Source: Clostridiaceae bacterium (lineage in GTDB: Bacteria; Bacillota; Clostridia; Lachnospirales; Lachnospiraceae). Taken from it: 64,000 nucleotides of DNA. Position numbers and translations under genes: made by a program. The notes below the pieces were generated by a model. It had not been told where the DNA came from and did not search any database. It saw only the letters and a list, made by a program, of their open reading frames with translations. This document shows positions 16,136 to 24,424 of the stretch, piece by piece. How positions within the stretch are numbered: the first letter of the stretch is position 1; each line of letters opens with the position of its first letter. Location: contig CABIXM010000001.1 of the NCBI GenBank assembly GCA_902362725.1, forward strand, positions 192,259-256,258, written 5' to 3'.

Positions 16136-17716
16136 ATGGTAGAATGGAAGAATCTGGATACCCTGAAAGCTTATCAGGAGCTGAAGGACACGGAACGCGT
16201 AAATCTGGCAGAGGTGATGTCCGGAGAAAACGGAGCAGAGCGTGTCAAAACATACAGTGTACCCATGGCAGAAGGCATGGTATATAACTACGCTGCCAAG
16301 GCAGTGGACGGAAAGGTGCTGGAGGCACTGGCGAAGCTGGCAAAGGAAGCGCAGCTGACAGAGAAGTTCGCGGCGCTCTATAACGGCGAGGTCATCAATA
16401 CCGGTGAGAAGCGTCTGGTTCTGCATCAGCTGACCCGTGGACAGCTGGGCGACGCAGTCGTAGCGGACGGCGTGGACAAGCGCGCGTTTTACGTAGAGCA
16501 ACAGAAAAAAGTAACAGAATTTGCCAATAAAGTACACGCAGGTGAGATTACCAACGCGGCAGGCGAGAAATTCACTACCGTCGTACAGATCGGTATCGGC
16601 GGCAGCGACCTGGGTCCCCGGGCTATGTATCTGGCACTGGAGAACTGGGCGAAAAAACATGATACCTTCAAGATGGAAGCGAAGTTTATCAGTAATGTAG
16701 ACCCGGACGACGCGGCAGCCGTACTGGCGTCCATCGACGTGGCACATTCCCTGTTCGTGCTGGTATCCAAGTCCGGCACCACCCTGGAGACCCTGACCAA
16801 TGAGTCCTTCGTAAAGGACGCTCTTGCAAAGGCAGGACTGGACGCTTCCAAGCATATGGTAGCCGTAACCAGCGAGACCTCCCCGCTGGCAAAGAGCGAT
16901 GCTTATCTGGCAGCCTTCTTCATGGACGATTATATCGGCGGCCGTTATTCCTCTACCTCCGCGGTAGGCGGCGCTGTATTATCCCTGGCCTTCGGACCGG
17001 AGGTATTTGACCGCTTCCTGGCAGGCGCAGCCGCAGAGGATGTCCTGGCAAAGAAGGAGAACCTTCTGGAGAATCCGGCTATGCTGGACGCTCTGATTGG
17101 CGTATATGAGCGCAACGTGCTGGGCATGGGCTGCACCGCAGTACTTCCCTACTCTCAGGCACTGAGCCGCTTCCCGGCACATCTGCAGCAGGCAGATATG
17201 GAGTCCAACGGAAAATCCGTGAACCGCTTCGGCGAGCCGGTAAATTATGTAACCGGACCGGTGATCTTCGGTGAGCCGGGAACCAACGGACAGCATTCCT
17301 TCTATCAGCTGCTCCATCAGGGAACCGATATCGTACCGCTGCAGTTCATCGGCTTCAAGAACAACCAGTGTGGCGTAGACGTGGACATTCAGGACAGCAC
17401 CAGCCAGCAGAAGCTCTGCGCGAATGTCGTTGCCCAGATGGTAGCTTTCGCCTGCGGCAAGGAAGATGAGAACCGCAACAAGTACTTCGCGGGCGGACGT
17501 CCCTCCAGCATTATCGTGGGCGATCAGCTGACTCCGGAGACACTGGGCGCGCTGCTGTCTCATTTTGAGAATAAGATCATGTTCCAGGGCTTTGTATGGA
17601 ACCTGAACAGCTTCGACCAGGAGGGCGTACAGCTGGGTAAGGTGCTGGCAAAGCGCGTACTGGCTCATGATACAGACGGAGCGCTGAAGGCTTACAGCGA
17701 GCTGCTGAACATCTAA
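16136..17716 (+). CDS. pgi: Glucose-6-phosphate isomerase
   Basis: This glycolytic enzyme interconverts glucose-6-P and fructose-6-P. The 526 residues have the SIS-type core with GIGGSDLGPRAMYLAL, the phosphate-binding VSKSGTTLET, GGRYSSTSAVG, and EPGTNGQHSFYQLLHQG near the active-site end. ATG 16136 is chosen; GGAGG lies at 16120-16124, a rather long 11 bases away, and in-frame ATGs at 16118 and 16064 are possible alternatives. TACAAT at 16060 could be a -10 box, but no clear -35 was found. The gene stands alone. Confidence 0.95.
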   Translation: MVEWKNLDTLKAYQELKDTERVNLAEVMSGENGAERVKTYSVPMAEGMVYNYAAKAVDGKVLEALAKLAKEAQLTEKFAALYNGEVINTGEKRLVLHQLTRGQLGDAVVADGVDKRAFYVEQQKKVTEFANKVHAGEITNAAGEKFTTVVQIGIGGSDLGPRAMYLALENWAKKHDTFKMEAKFISNVDPDDAAAVLASIDVAHSLFVLVSKSGTTLETLTNESFVKDALAKAGLDASKHMVAVTSETSPLAKSDAYLAAFFMDDYIGGRYSSTSAVGGAVLSLAFGPEVFDRFLAGAAAEDVLAKKENLLENPAMLDALIGVYERNVLGMGCTAVLPYSQALSRFPAHLQQADMESNGKSVNRFGEPVNYVTGPVIFGEPGTNGQHSFYQLLHQGTDIVPLQFIGFKNNQCGVDVDIQDSTSQQKLCANVVAQMVAFACGKEDENRNKYFAGGRPSSIIVGDQLTPETLGALLSHFENKIMFQGFVWNLNSFDQEGVQLGKVLAKRVLAHDTDGALKAYSELLNI

Positions 17717-17742
17717 GCGTAGCTTGTAAAATGCAGTATAAA

Positions 17743-17915
17743 GGGCTGTTGCAGAGAGTATAAACAGTTTTTCCTATATCCAGATGTCCGCCTTTTCGAG
17801 ACAGCTGTATGAATGGAGCAGACTTTAGTCTGAGCCAGGCATACTGCTGTAACGAGAAACGGGCGAACATGGGATATGGAAAACTGTAATATTCTGCTGT
17901 AACAGCCCTGTTTTA
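17743..17915. repeat. 166-nt nested palindrome after pgi (structured RNA or MITE-like element)
   Basis: GGGCTGTT (17743-17750) pairs with AACAGCCC (17901-17908). Moving inward, AACAGTTTTTCC pairs GGAAAACTGT, TATATCC pairs GGGATAT, TCCGCC pairs GGCGAA, GACAGCTGTATG pairs CATACTGCTGT, and the tip is AGAC-TTTA-GTCT (17820-17831). Every level is symmetric about 17825.5. The tail CTGTTTTATT is T-rich, so it could act as a pgi terminator, but it is far larger than an ordinary one. No gene lies in 17717-17938. Confidence 0.8.
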
Positions 17916-17938
17916 TTACATAAAAAATATTATCGCAT

Positions 17939-20035
17939 TTATGAGTGGAATATCCGGCTCACATACAGATAGAAGTCCGGATTCTTTAGTAACACATCAT
18001 TGGTCTCATTCGAGAAAATCGTAAGAACTCCTCTCCCAATCGTCACCAGTATCGCGCACAGCACTATTACGTACAGAATCCGCGCGGAACGCGTTCCGTC
18101 AAAATGGATCTGCTCCAGTATCAGGAACAGGGCCAGCACTGACAGAGCCAGGGTCAGGTCGCAGACATAGCGGATATGGATTCCGCCCAGCATAAAATCC
18201 AGATACCCCAGGCCCAGAGCCGCCAGCAGAACCAGTACGCCGGTCTGTTTTTTCAGAAGCCCGTTCTGGTCAGAGGAAGAAGACCGCGTGAATACGGCCG
18301 GAATCAACAGGAATATGCCCAGATTCAGCGGCATTTGCAGGAGTCCTGCGCTGTATTCCTGATAGAGATAGTTGCCGAAATCCACACATTTCTCCGTGGT
18401 GAAACGCAGGAAGGGGAAAAATTCTGTGTATACAAAGGACTCCGCAAAATAGTGATACAGCATGGAACCGAAATGATGCAGGCTGAAAGTCACCGAATTA
18501 AACCGGATATCGCTCTCCGTCAGCTGATAAGAAGTACCAAACTCAAAGAACGAACCAAACCGGATGTAATTATAATACATAATTCCGGCTGCCCCAATGA
18601 GAACCGGTATCAAAAACGGCAGGGCGCTCTCCAGAAACCGCTGCCGCGCCGACCGCTTCTTATCAAAGAGAATCCGCAGGAACAGCGGAGCAGCAAAGGC
18701 CATTGCCAGCAGCGCCGCATTGGGCCGGGACAGCACCAGCATGACCACAGAAAGGCCGCAGAGCGCAAAGAGCAGTACCCGTTTCCAGGGCTTTTCCGCC
18801 AGATATCCATAGCAGGCCAATGCCGTAAACGCGCCCAGCCAGCCAAAGGAGGCGATGAGCGGCAGATAATAAAAGCTGGAAGCCGAAGCCTGTAAAAGCC
18901 ACAGAAAACTTCCGCCGACCACGGCCATTTCCCCCAGCAGGAAAAGCAGCAGATTGGCCTTGGGCCGGAAGAGCCGCATAAGCCCCTGAATGGCCGCGAA
19001 GATACATAGAATAGCAAAAACCGTGAGGCAGGATCCGGCGAAAACAGTCGTCGGCAGCATGCCGGTCAGCCAGTAGATGGGATAATAGACCATAAAGAGT
19101 GGTGCAAGTCCGAAGTAGGAATAGTATTTCCCGTGGTAATAGGCCCGATCCCAGTGATACGTGATGTGGTTCAGATCCCGCTCGCCCTTATCGTAGAGAT
19201 TGCCGAGCTCCTCCAGGGCCGGATTGACGTCCAGGTCAAGCTCCAGCTGTCCTTTTTCAAAGGCGTCCAGCTGCTGCATGTAAGCGTCCACCACCATCTC
19301 CGGGGAGCGAACCTCCTCCAGGGTCGGGTAGGGCCGCAGAAGTTGGTGGGAAGCGTCGCTTCCATACAGAATTCCAGCAGAGATAAAGAGAGCAAGCAGC
19401 AGCACGCCCAGATTCAGGAGCTTATGGCTGCGCCTGTCCGGCTGATAATCCTGTGCATAGAGGCGGAAGCGTAAGGCCAGGAACAGCGCGGCCAGAAGTC
19501 CGGTCAGAAGGAATACACGAAGCCAGTGAATGGTGAGGGGCTGTCGGGCATTCAGGGTGACTGAGATCAGAAAAACCGGCTCATTCAGTTCCTCAAAGGT
19601 CAGACGCAGCCGGGTCAGATCGCCGCGGCTCTGGATCCGCACCGTAGCAGTATTCTCACGGCCGCCGGGATTCACCGTGAAGGTGCCCGCCCCGGCCGTC
19701 TTCGCCGGGCTGGCCGCGTCACAGATCCCTAACGTCCCGGTCAGCACCTTCGCCGGACCGGCTGTGGTGATGGTCGCACTGCGGACCGGAAGCGAAAATC
19801 CGTCCAGAGAGACCGATGGATTCTCCGGCAGCAGCGCCAGGGCCTCGCCGTTCCACCCCTCCACCCCGGAGAGATCAAGCATTGTTTCCGCATAACTCCC
19901 GGAGCCCTGTGTAAAATAAGAAAACTGAAAAACCCCGATTTCCAATACCAGCGCCAGAACCAGGGCTGCGCCCAGGGACACCAGGACGGCCGCAGGCGTG
20001 GAGAGCTTTTGAAATTTTGTAGTGATATGCTTCAT
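17939..20035 (-). CDS. Large polytopic membrane protein, GT-C-like (function unknown)
   Basis: The 698 residues begin with one transmembrane segment (about 17-40), then an extracytoplasmic beta-rich part (about 45-160), then many hydrophobic helices to the end. The layout resembles integral membrane GT-C glycosyltransferases or YfhO-like proteins that work on lipid-linked sugars. I cannot identify a specific family motif. A DRAYYHGKYYSYFGLAP segment in the first large loop could be catalytic. The start at 20035 has only a weak ribosome site. It is transcribed towards the 17743-17908 palindrome and is not in an operon. Confidence 0.6.
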   Translation of the reverse strand: MKHITTKFQKLSTPAAVLVSLGAALVLALVLEIGVFQFSYFTQGSGSYAETMLDLSGVEGWNGEALALLPENPSVSLDGFSLPVRSATITTAGPAKVLTGTLGICDAASPAKTAGAGTFTVNPGGRENTATVRIQSRGDLTRLRLTFEELNEPVFLISVTLNARQPLTIHWLRVFLLTGLLAALFLALRFRLYAQDYQPDRRSHKLLNLGVLLLALFISAGILYGSDASHQLLRPYPTLEEVRSPEMVVDAYMQQLDAFEKGQLELDLDVNPALEELGNLYDKGERDLNHITYHWDRAYYHGKYYSYFGLAPLFMVYYPIYWLTGMLPTTVFAGSCLTVFAILCIFAAIQGLMRLFRPKANLLLFLLGEMAVVGGSFLWLLQASASSFYYLPLIASFGWLGAFTALACYGYLAEKPWKRVLLFALCGLSVVMLVLSRPNAALLAMAFAAPLFLRILFDKKRSARQRFLESALPFLIPVLIGAAGIMYYNYIRFGSFFEFGTSYQLTESDIRFNSVTFSLHHFGSMLYHYFAESFVYTEFFPFLRFTTEKCVDFGNYLYQEYSAGLLQMPLNLGIFLLIPAVFTRSSSSDQNGLLKKQTGVLVLLAALGLGYLDFMLGGIHIRYVCDLTLALSVLALFLILEQIHFDGTRSARILYVIVLCAILVTIGRGVLTIFSNETNDVLLKNPDFYLYVSRIFHS

Positions 20036-20135
20036 AAAGAGGATACCTGCCTTATTTTATATACTATGGAAAAATCAGATGAAAATCTAATCTGATAATA
20101 GCAGAGCAGTCTCCGTTTGACAAGCGAAACAGCAA

Positions 20136-20164
20136 TTGACAAACCTACGAAAAAAAACTACAAT
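20136..20164 (+). promoter_or_regulatory. Strong promoter of the cytidylate-kinase-like gene
   Basis: Consensus TTGACA (20136-20141), exactly 17 bases, then TACAAT (20159-20164). It lies about 39 bases before the ATG. Confidence 0.85.
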
Positions 20165-20202
20165 AAAAATAACTATAAGCAGATAAAAGAGGAGGCTTGT
20201 AT

Positions 20203-20829
20203 ATGGACAAATTCATAATTGCAATCACCAGAACCTGCGGAAGCGGGGCGACCTCTATCGGAAAAATTCTTGCAAAGAATCTGGGCGTGGAGATTTATGA
20301 CCGGAATATCCTGCGTCTGGCGTCGGACGACAGCGGTATCAGCGAGGAGCTGTTTGCCAGAGCGGACGAGGATCAGAAGCAGAGCCTTTTGTTTCGGGCG
20401 TCCCAGAAGGTATACAGCGGCGGACTGATCCCGCCGGAGAAGGAGGACTTCACCTCGAACAATAACCTGTTCAACTACCAGGCAAAGGTGCTCCGGGAGC
20501 TGGCAGACGAGTCCAATTACGTGGTTATCGGCCGCGCGGCGGATTATGTGCTCCGCGATAAGCCGGGACTGGTTCGTGTATACATTTACGCGTCCCGGGA
20601 AAAATGCATCGAGAAAGAGATGAACCGTCAGAAGATCGATTGGAAGACTGCGGATAAGTTCATCAGCAAGACAGATAAGTACCGCCGCGATTATTATCGC
20701 TATTTCACCGGTCAGGAGTGGGAGAACATGCAGAACTACGATCTGTGCATCAATACCACGCAGATGACCTATGAGCGGGCGGCAAAGGCTATTCAGGATT
20801 TCGCGGAGAATATGCTTGCAGGAAAATAA
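20203..20829 (+). CDS. Cytidylate kinase-like family protein
   Basis: The 208 residues start with ITRTCGSGATSIGKILAKNLG, a P-loop of the cytidylate-kinase-like family (PF13189 type), then IYDRNIL, VVIGRAADYVL, and a DKYRRDYYRYFTGQEW segment matching the lid/NMP region. This family is common in Clostridia in addition to the true Cmk, and its substrate is not established. ATG 20203 has GAGGAGG seven bases upstream and is preferred to TTG 20197. A large hairpin with T run follows. Confidence 0.85.
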   Translation: MDKFIIAITRTCGSGATSIGKILAKNLGVEIYDRNILRLASDDSGISEELFARADEDQKQSLLFRASQKVYSGGLIPPEKEDFTSNNNLFNYQAKVLRELADESNYVVIGRAADYVLRDKPGLVRVYIYASREKCIEKEMNRQKIDWKTADKFISKTDKYRRDYYRYFTGQEWENMQNYDLCINTTQMTYERAAKAIQDFAENMLAGK

Positions 20830-20847
20830 AAGATACAGAGAGATGAG

Positions 20848-20912
20848 AGGGGTATCTCAAAGCGGTCTCCGTGCAGATGCGCGCGGGAGATGCTCTGGGA
20901 CGCCCCTTTTTT
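20848..20912 (+). terminator. Terminator after the cytidylate-kinase-like gene
   Basis: AGGGG (20848-20852) pairs with CCCCT (20903-20907), with ATCTC/GAGAT pairing inside, followed by six Ts. The next gene starts only 13 bases later, so some read-through into it is possible. Confidence 0.65.
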
Positions 20913-20924
20913 GAGGAAAACAGA

Positions 20925-21893
20925 ATGGCAGTAAAACGGGAATTTACCTATGCGTCCGCGGACGGGCGGACGAAGCTCCACGGGGTGGAATGGAGGCCGG
21001 AGACAGGCAGACCGAAAGCGATCCTTCAGATTTTCCACGGCATGGTGGAATATATCGAGCGCTACGGGGAGTTCGCGTCCTATCTGACGGAAAAGGGCTT
21101 CCTGGTGGTGGGCAACGACCATCTGGGCCACGGCGGCTCCATCGTGGAGAAAGAGGACTGGGGATATTTCGCGGAGAAGAACGGTAACGGGATTCTGCTG
21201 CGGGATGTGAGAACCCTGCATAAAAAGACGGCGAAGCGGTATCCGGCTCTGCCCTATTACATCCTGGGCCACAGCATGGGATCCTTTCTGCTGCGCCAGT
21301 ATCTGTGCCGCTACGGCGACGAGCTGGACGGCGCGATTATCATGGGAACCGGTACCCAGCCCATGGCGGCCCTGCGGTTCGGCCAGAACCTCTGCCGGGC
21401 CGTGGCAAAGGTGAAGGGATGGCGCTATCGCTGGCCCTTTGTTGACAATCTGGCCTTCGGGGGCTATAATAAGCATTTCCGACCGGCCCGGACCACCAGA
21501 GACTGGCTGACGAAGGACGAGCGGATTGTGGATGCTTATCTGAAGGATGAGCGCTGCACCTTTTTGTTTACATTGAACGGCTATTATAACCTGTTTTACA
21601 GCATCGAGGACGCCTCCAAACCGGAGAATCTTCAGAAAATGCCGAAGGATCTGCCGATTCTGTTCGTATCGGGAACCGAGGATCCGGTGGGCAATTTCGG
21701 AAAAGGCGTGGAGCAGGTACGGAAAGCCTTTCAGGCTGTGGGCATGGAGGATGTCACCTGGATTTTATATGAAAATGACAGACATGAGATCCTGAATGAG
21801 ACGGACCGGGCTACGGTCTACAAGGATCTCTACGCATGGCTGTACGTGCGGATGAGCGATCCGCGGCGGAAAGCAGGAGGTAAAAAATCATGA
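20925..21893 (+). CDS. Alpha/beta hydrolase (monoacylglycerol lipase / lysophospholipase type)
   Basis: The 322 residues match the serine aminopeptidase S33 / Hydrolase_4 group. FHGMVEYIERY and GNDHLGHGGS form the oxyanion and loop region, the nucleophile elbow is LGHSMGSF, the acid follows in FVSGTEDPVG, and the histidine is in YENDRHEILNE. No signal peptide is seen, so it is probably cytoplasmic and releases fatty acids from lysolipids or monoglycerides. ATG 20925 follows TGAGGAAAACAG. The stop overlaps the next start in ATGA. Confidence 0.88.
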   Translation: MAVKREFTYASADGRTKLHGVEWRPETGRPKAILQIFHGMVEYIERYGEFASYLTEKGFLVVGNDHLGHGGSIVEKEDWGYFAEKNGNGILLRDVRTLHKKTAKRYPALPYYILGHSMGSFLLRQYLCRYGDELDGAIIMGTGTQPMAALRFGQNLCRAVAKVKGWRYRWPFVDNLAFGGYNKHFRPARTTRDWLTKDERIVDAYLKDERCTFLFTLNGYYNLFYSIEDASKPENLQKMPKDLPILFVSGTEDPVGNFGKGVEQVRKAFQAVGMEDVTWILYENDRHEILNETDRATVYKDLYAWLYVRMSDPRRKAGGKKS

Positions 21894-22786
21894 AAAGCAT
21901 AAAGAAACTTACGGCATTGGTACTGGCATTTACGCTGGTACTTGGTATGGGTGTGACAGCCCAGGCGGCAGAAGGCGACAAGCCGATTCTGGCTCTGGGC
22001 GCGGACTTAAGCGCCGATCAGCGGGCGACCGTGCTGGGGCTTCTGGGTATCAGCGAGAGCGACCTGAGCGACTATGACGTGATCAGCATCACCAATGCGG
22101 AGGAGCATCAGTATCTGGATTCCTATCTCTCCTCCAGCGTCATCGGCACCCACGCCCTGTCATCCGTGCTGATTCGTCCGGCGGACGAGGGAGAGGGCCT
22201 CAATGTGACTACTTATAATATCAGCTACTGCACCATCGACATGTACACGAATGCGCTGCTGACCGCAGGCCTTCAGGACGCCAATGTATACGTGGCGGCT
22301 CCGTCCAATATCTCCGGAACCTCCGCCCTGATCGGAGCAGTCAAAGGCTACGCGGAAATGAACGGCAGCAAGGTGGATGAGCAGGCCCTGGAGACTGCAG
22401 TGAACGAGTTGGTGGTGACCGGTGACCTGGGCACTTCCCTGGGCGATTCCGAGACCGCTTCCGACATGGTAGCCTACATCAAACAGCAGATCCTGGAAAA
22501 TAATGTAAGCAGTGATGCGGATATTGAGAAAATCATCCGTGACGCTATGGAAAAATTCGATATTAAGCTGAGCGACGATCAGATTCAGCAGCTGATTGAC
22601 CTGATGCACAAGATCAGCAAGCTGGACATCGACGTGGATGCCCTGGCGAAGCAGGCCGGTGAGATCTATAACAAGCTGAAGGATATGGGACTGGATCTGA
22701 GCAAGGTAGACACGAAGCAGGTCGGCAATTTCATTACCCGGTTTTTTGACAGGATTATGAGTCTGGTTAATCAGTTTATCGGATAA
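21890..22786 (+). CDS. Secreted DUF1002 domain protein
   Basis: The 298 residues start with a clear signal peptide (KKLTALVLAFTLVLGMGVTAQA, cleavage near AQA-AEG). The body has the DUF1002 features: LGADLSADQRATVLGLLG near the mature N-terminus and TYNISYCTIDMYTNALLTAGL in the middle. The C-terminal 90 residues look helical. Homologues are frequent in Firmicutes and sometimes linked to sporulation or the cell surface, but the function is unknown. It overlaps the hydrolase by 4 bases and precedes a two-component system by 24 bases. Confidence 0.85.
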   Translation: MKSIKKLTALVLAFTLVLGMGVTAQAAEGDKPILALGADLSADQRATVLGLLGISESDLSDYDVISITNAEEHQYLDSYLSSSVIGTHALSSVLIRPADEGEGLNVTTYNISYCTIDMYTNALLTAGLQDANVYVAAPSNISGTSALIGAVKGYAEMNGSKVDEQALETAVNELVVTGDLGTSLGDSETASDMVAYIKQQILENNVSSDADIEKIIRDAMEKFDIKLSDDQIQQLIDLMHKISKLDIDVDALAKQAGEIYNKLKDMGLDLSKVDTKQVGNFITRFFDRIMSLVNQFIG

Positions 22787-22810
22787 AACAGGTTATTGGG
22801 GGAAAGCAAA

Positions 22811-24424
22811 ATGTATAAGGTATTGCTGGTGGACGATGAGGCTCTGACCCGCGAGGCGATCGGCGAAAATATTCCATGGGGGGAACTGGGATTTGAGCTG
22901 GTGGAGGCTTGCGAGAACGGGCGGGACGCCATGGAGGCCATCCGTCAGAAAAAGCCGGATCTGGTGCTGACGGATATCTGCATGCCCTATGTGGACGGCA
23001 TTGAGCTGGCGCGCTATATCTTTGAGAACTGTCCGGATACCAGGACGATTATCATCAGCGGCTACGATGAATTCGAGTACGCCAAGCAGGCGGTGCGTTA
23101 TCAGGTTATGGAATATATCCTGAAGCCGATTACGCCCTCGGAGCTGACCGGGGTGCTTTTGAAAGCGAAGGAACGCCTGGAGGAGGCACGAGCCAAACGA
23201 ACTACATTAAAGAAATTAAAAGGGGCCTATCAGAGCAACAGGCCTCTTTTGCGCGGGCGTTTCCTGAACAGTCTTCTGCGCGGGGACGAGGGAACGGAGG
23301 ACCTGGAAGAGAAGATGAAGGATTTGGATATTTCTCTGCCGGGTTCCTTCTATAATACGGCCATTGTGGAGGGCGACGATCTGTCGCCGTTCCTGAATCA
23401 GTATCCGGGCGTCCGGGAGGAGCTGGCCTTATTTTCCATCTATAATATTACCCAGGAACTGGTGGAGCAGAAAGGGCTGGGCGTGGTGTTTCAGAACATG
23501 GACGCCCGGACTGTGATCATCTTCTGCGGGGATACGAAGAAAGAACTGGACGGGAAGATGGAAGAGACACTGACGGAGATCCGGAAGACCGTAAAAGAGC
23601 TGCTGCTTATCGATACCACCATCGGCGTGGGTGAGGATGTGACGGATCTGATGAAGCTCTATCAGTCCTTCGAGAAGGCCAGGGCGGCCCTGGAGCTGAA
23701 ATGGCTGCTGGGCGGCGCCCAGATACTCTGGTCCGGCATGCTGGACGCGCGCAAGAGCGCTCCGGTGGATGTGCCCCACTGGGCGGAGCGGGTGCTGACG
23801 GCTGTCAAGGCCAGCGATTCGGCTGCGATCGAGACCGAGATCCGGGGCTTCGCCCAGGAGCTGCGGGAGCGTCGGACGAACCGGACCCGCGCCATCATTT
23901 ACATGCAGAATCTGCTTCTGAGCGTGGTGAACAGCGCCGATCTGGAGGAGGAGCAGGAGAACGAGATTTATAAAGAGGAAAAAGAGCTGATGAACCGGCT
24001 CTATACCTATGAGCGGCTCCGGAACATGTCCACGGACATCATTGCCATCTGTGAGAGTATCTCAAGACTTCTGAATGAGCAGCGGGACAGCTACGGCAAA
24101 AAGCAGGCCGGCCGGGCCATGGAATATATCGAGCATAATTACATGAAGTCTGACGTGACACTGAATTCAGTCTGCACCTATCTGGCCATGAGCACCAGCT
24201 ATTTCAGCACCATGTTCAAGACCCATACCGGCGAGACCTTTATCGAGGCCCTGACCCGGAAGCGGATGGAGAAGGCGAAGCAGCTCCTGGAAAATACGTC
24301 TAAGCGGGCCTATGAGGTGGCCGGGGAGGTGGGCTTCTCCGATCCCCATTATTTCAGCGTGGCCTTTAAGAAGGCCACCGGCAAGACCCCCACGGAGTAC
24401 GCGAAGGAGAAACGGAAGAAATGA
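22811..24424 (+). CDS. YesN-type response regulator with AraC DNA-binding domain
   Basis: The 537 residues comprise a receiver domain (1-120) with acidic residues D8-D9 and phosphorylation site D55 in LVLTDICMP, a middle region of about 270 residues without a clear family, and an AraC-type double HTH at the end (MEYIEHNYMKSDVTLNSVC to FKKATGKTPTEYAK). The expected role is activating sugar uptake genes. ATG 22811 follows GGGGGAAAG. It overlaps the histidine kinase by 4 bases. The sugar ABC operon at 27.4 kb is the likely target. Confidence 0.92.
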   Translation: MYKVLLVDDEALTREAIGENIPWGELGFELVEACENGRDAMEAIRQKKPDLVLTDICMPYVDGIELARYIFENCPDTRTIIISGYDEFEYAKQAVRYQVMEYILKPITPSELTGVLLKAKERLEEARAKRTTLKKLKGAYQSNRPLLRGRFLNSLLRGDEGTEDLEEKMKDLDISLPGSFYNTAIVEGDDLSPFLNQYPGVREELALFSIYNITQELVEQKGLGVVFQNMDARTVIIFCGDTKKELDGKMEETLTEIRKTVKELLLIDTTIGVGEDVTDLMKLYQSFEKARAALELKWLLGGAQILWSGMLDARKSAPVDVPHWAERVLTAVKASDSAAIETEIRGFAQELRERRTNRTRAIIYMQNLLLSVVNSADLEEEQENEIYKEEKELMNRLYTYERLRNMSTDIIAICESISRLLNEQRDSYGKKQAGRAMEYIEHNYMKSDVTLNSVCTYLAMSTSYFSTMFKTHTGETFIEALTRKRMEKAKQLLENTSKRAYEVAGEVGFSDPHYFSVAFKKATGKTPTEYAKEKRKK

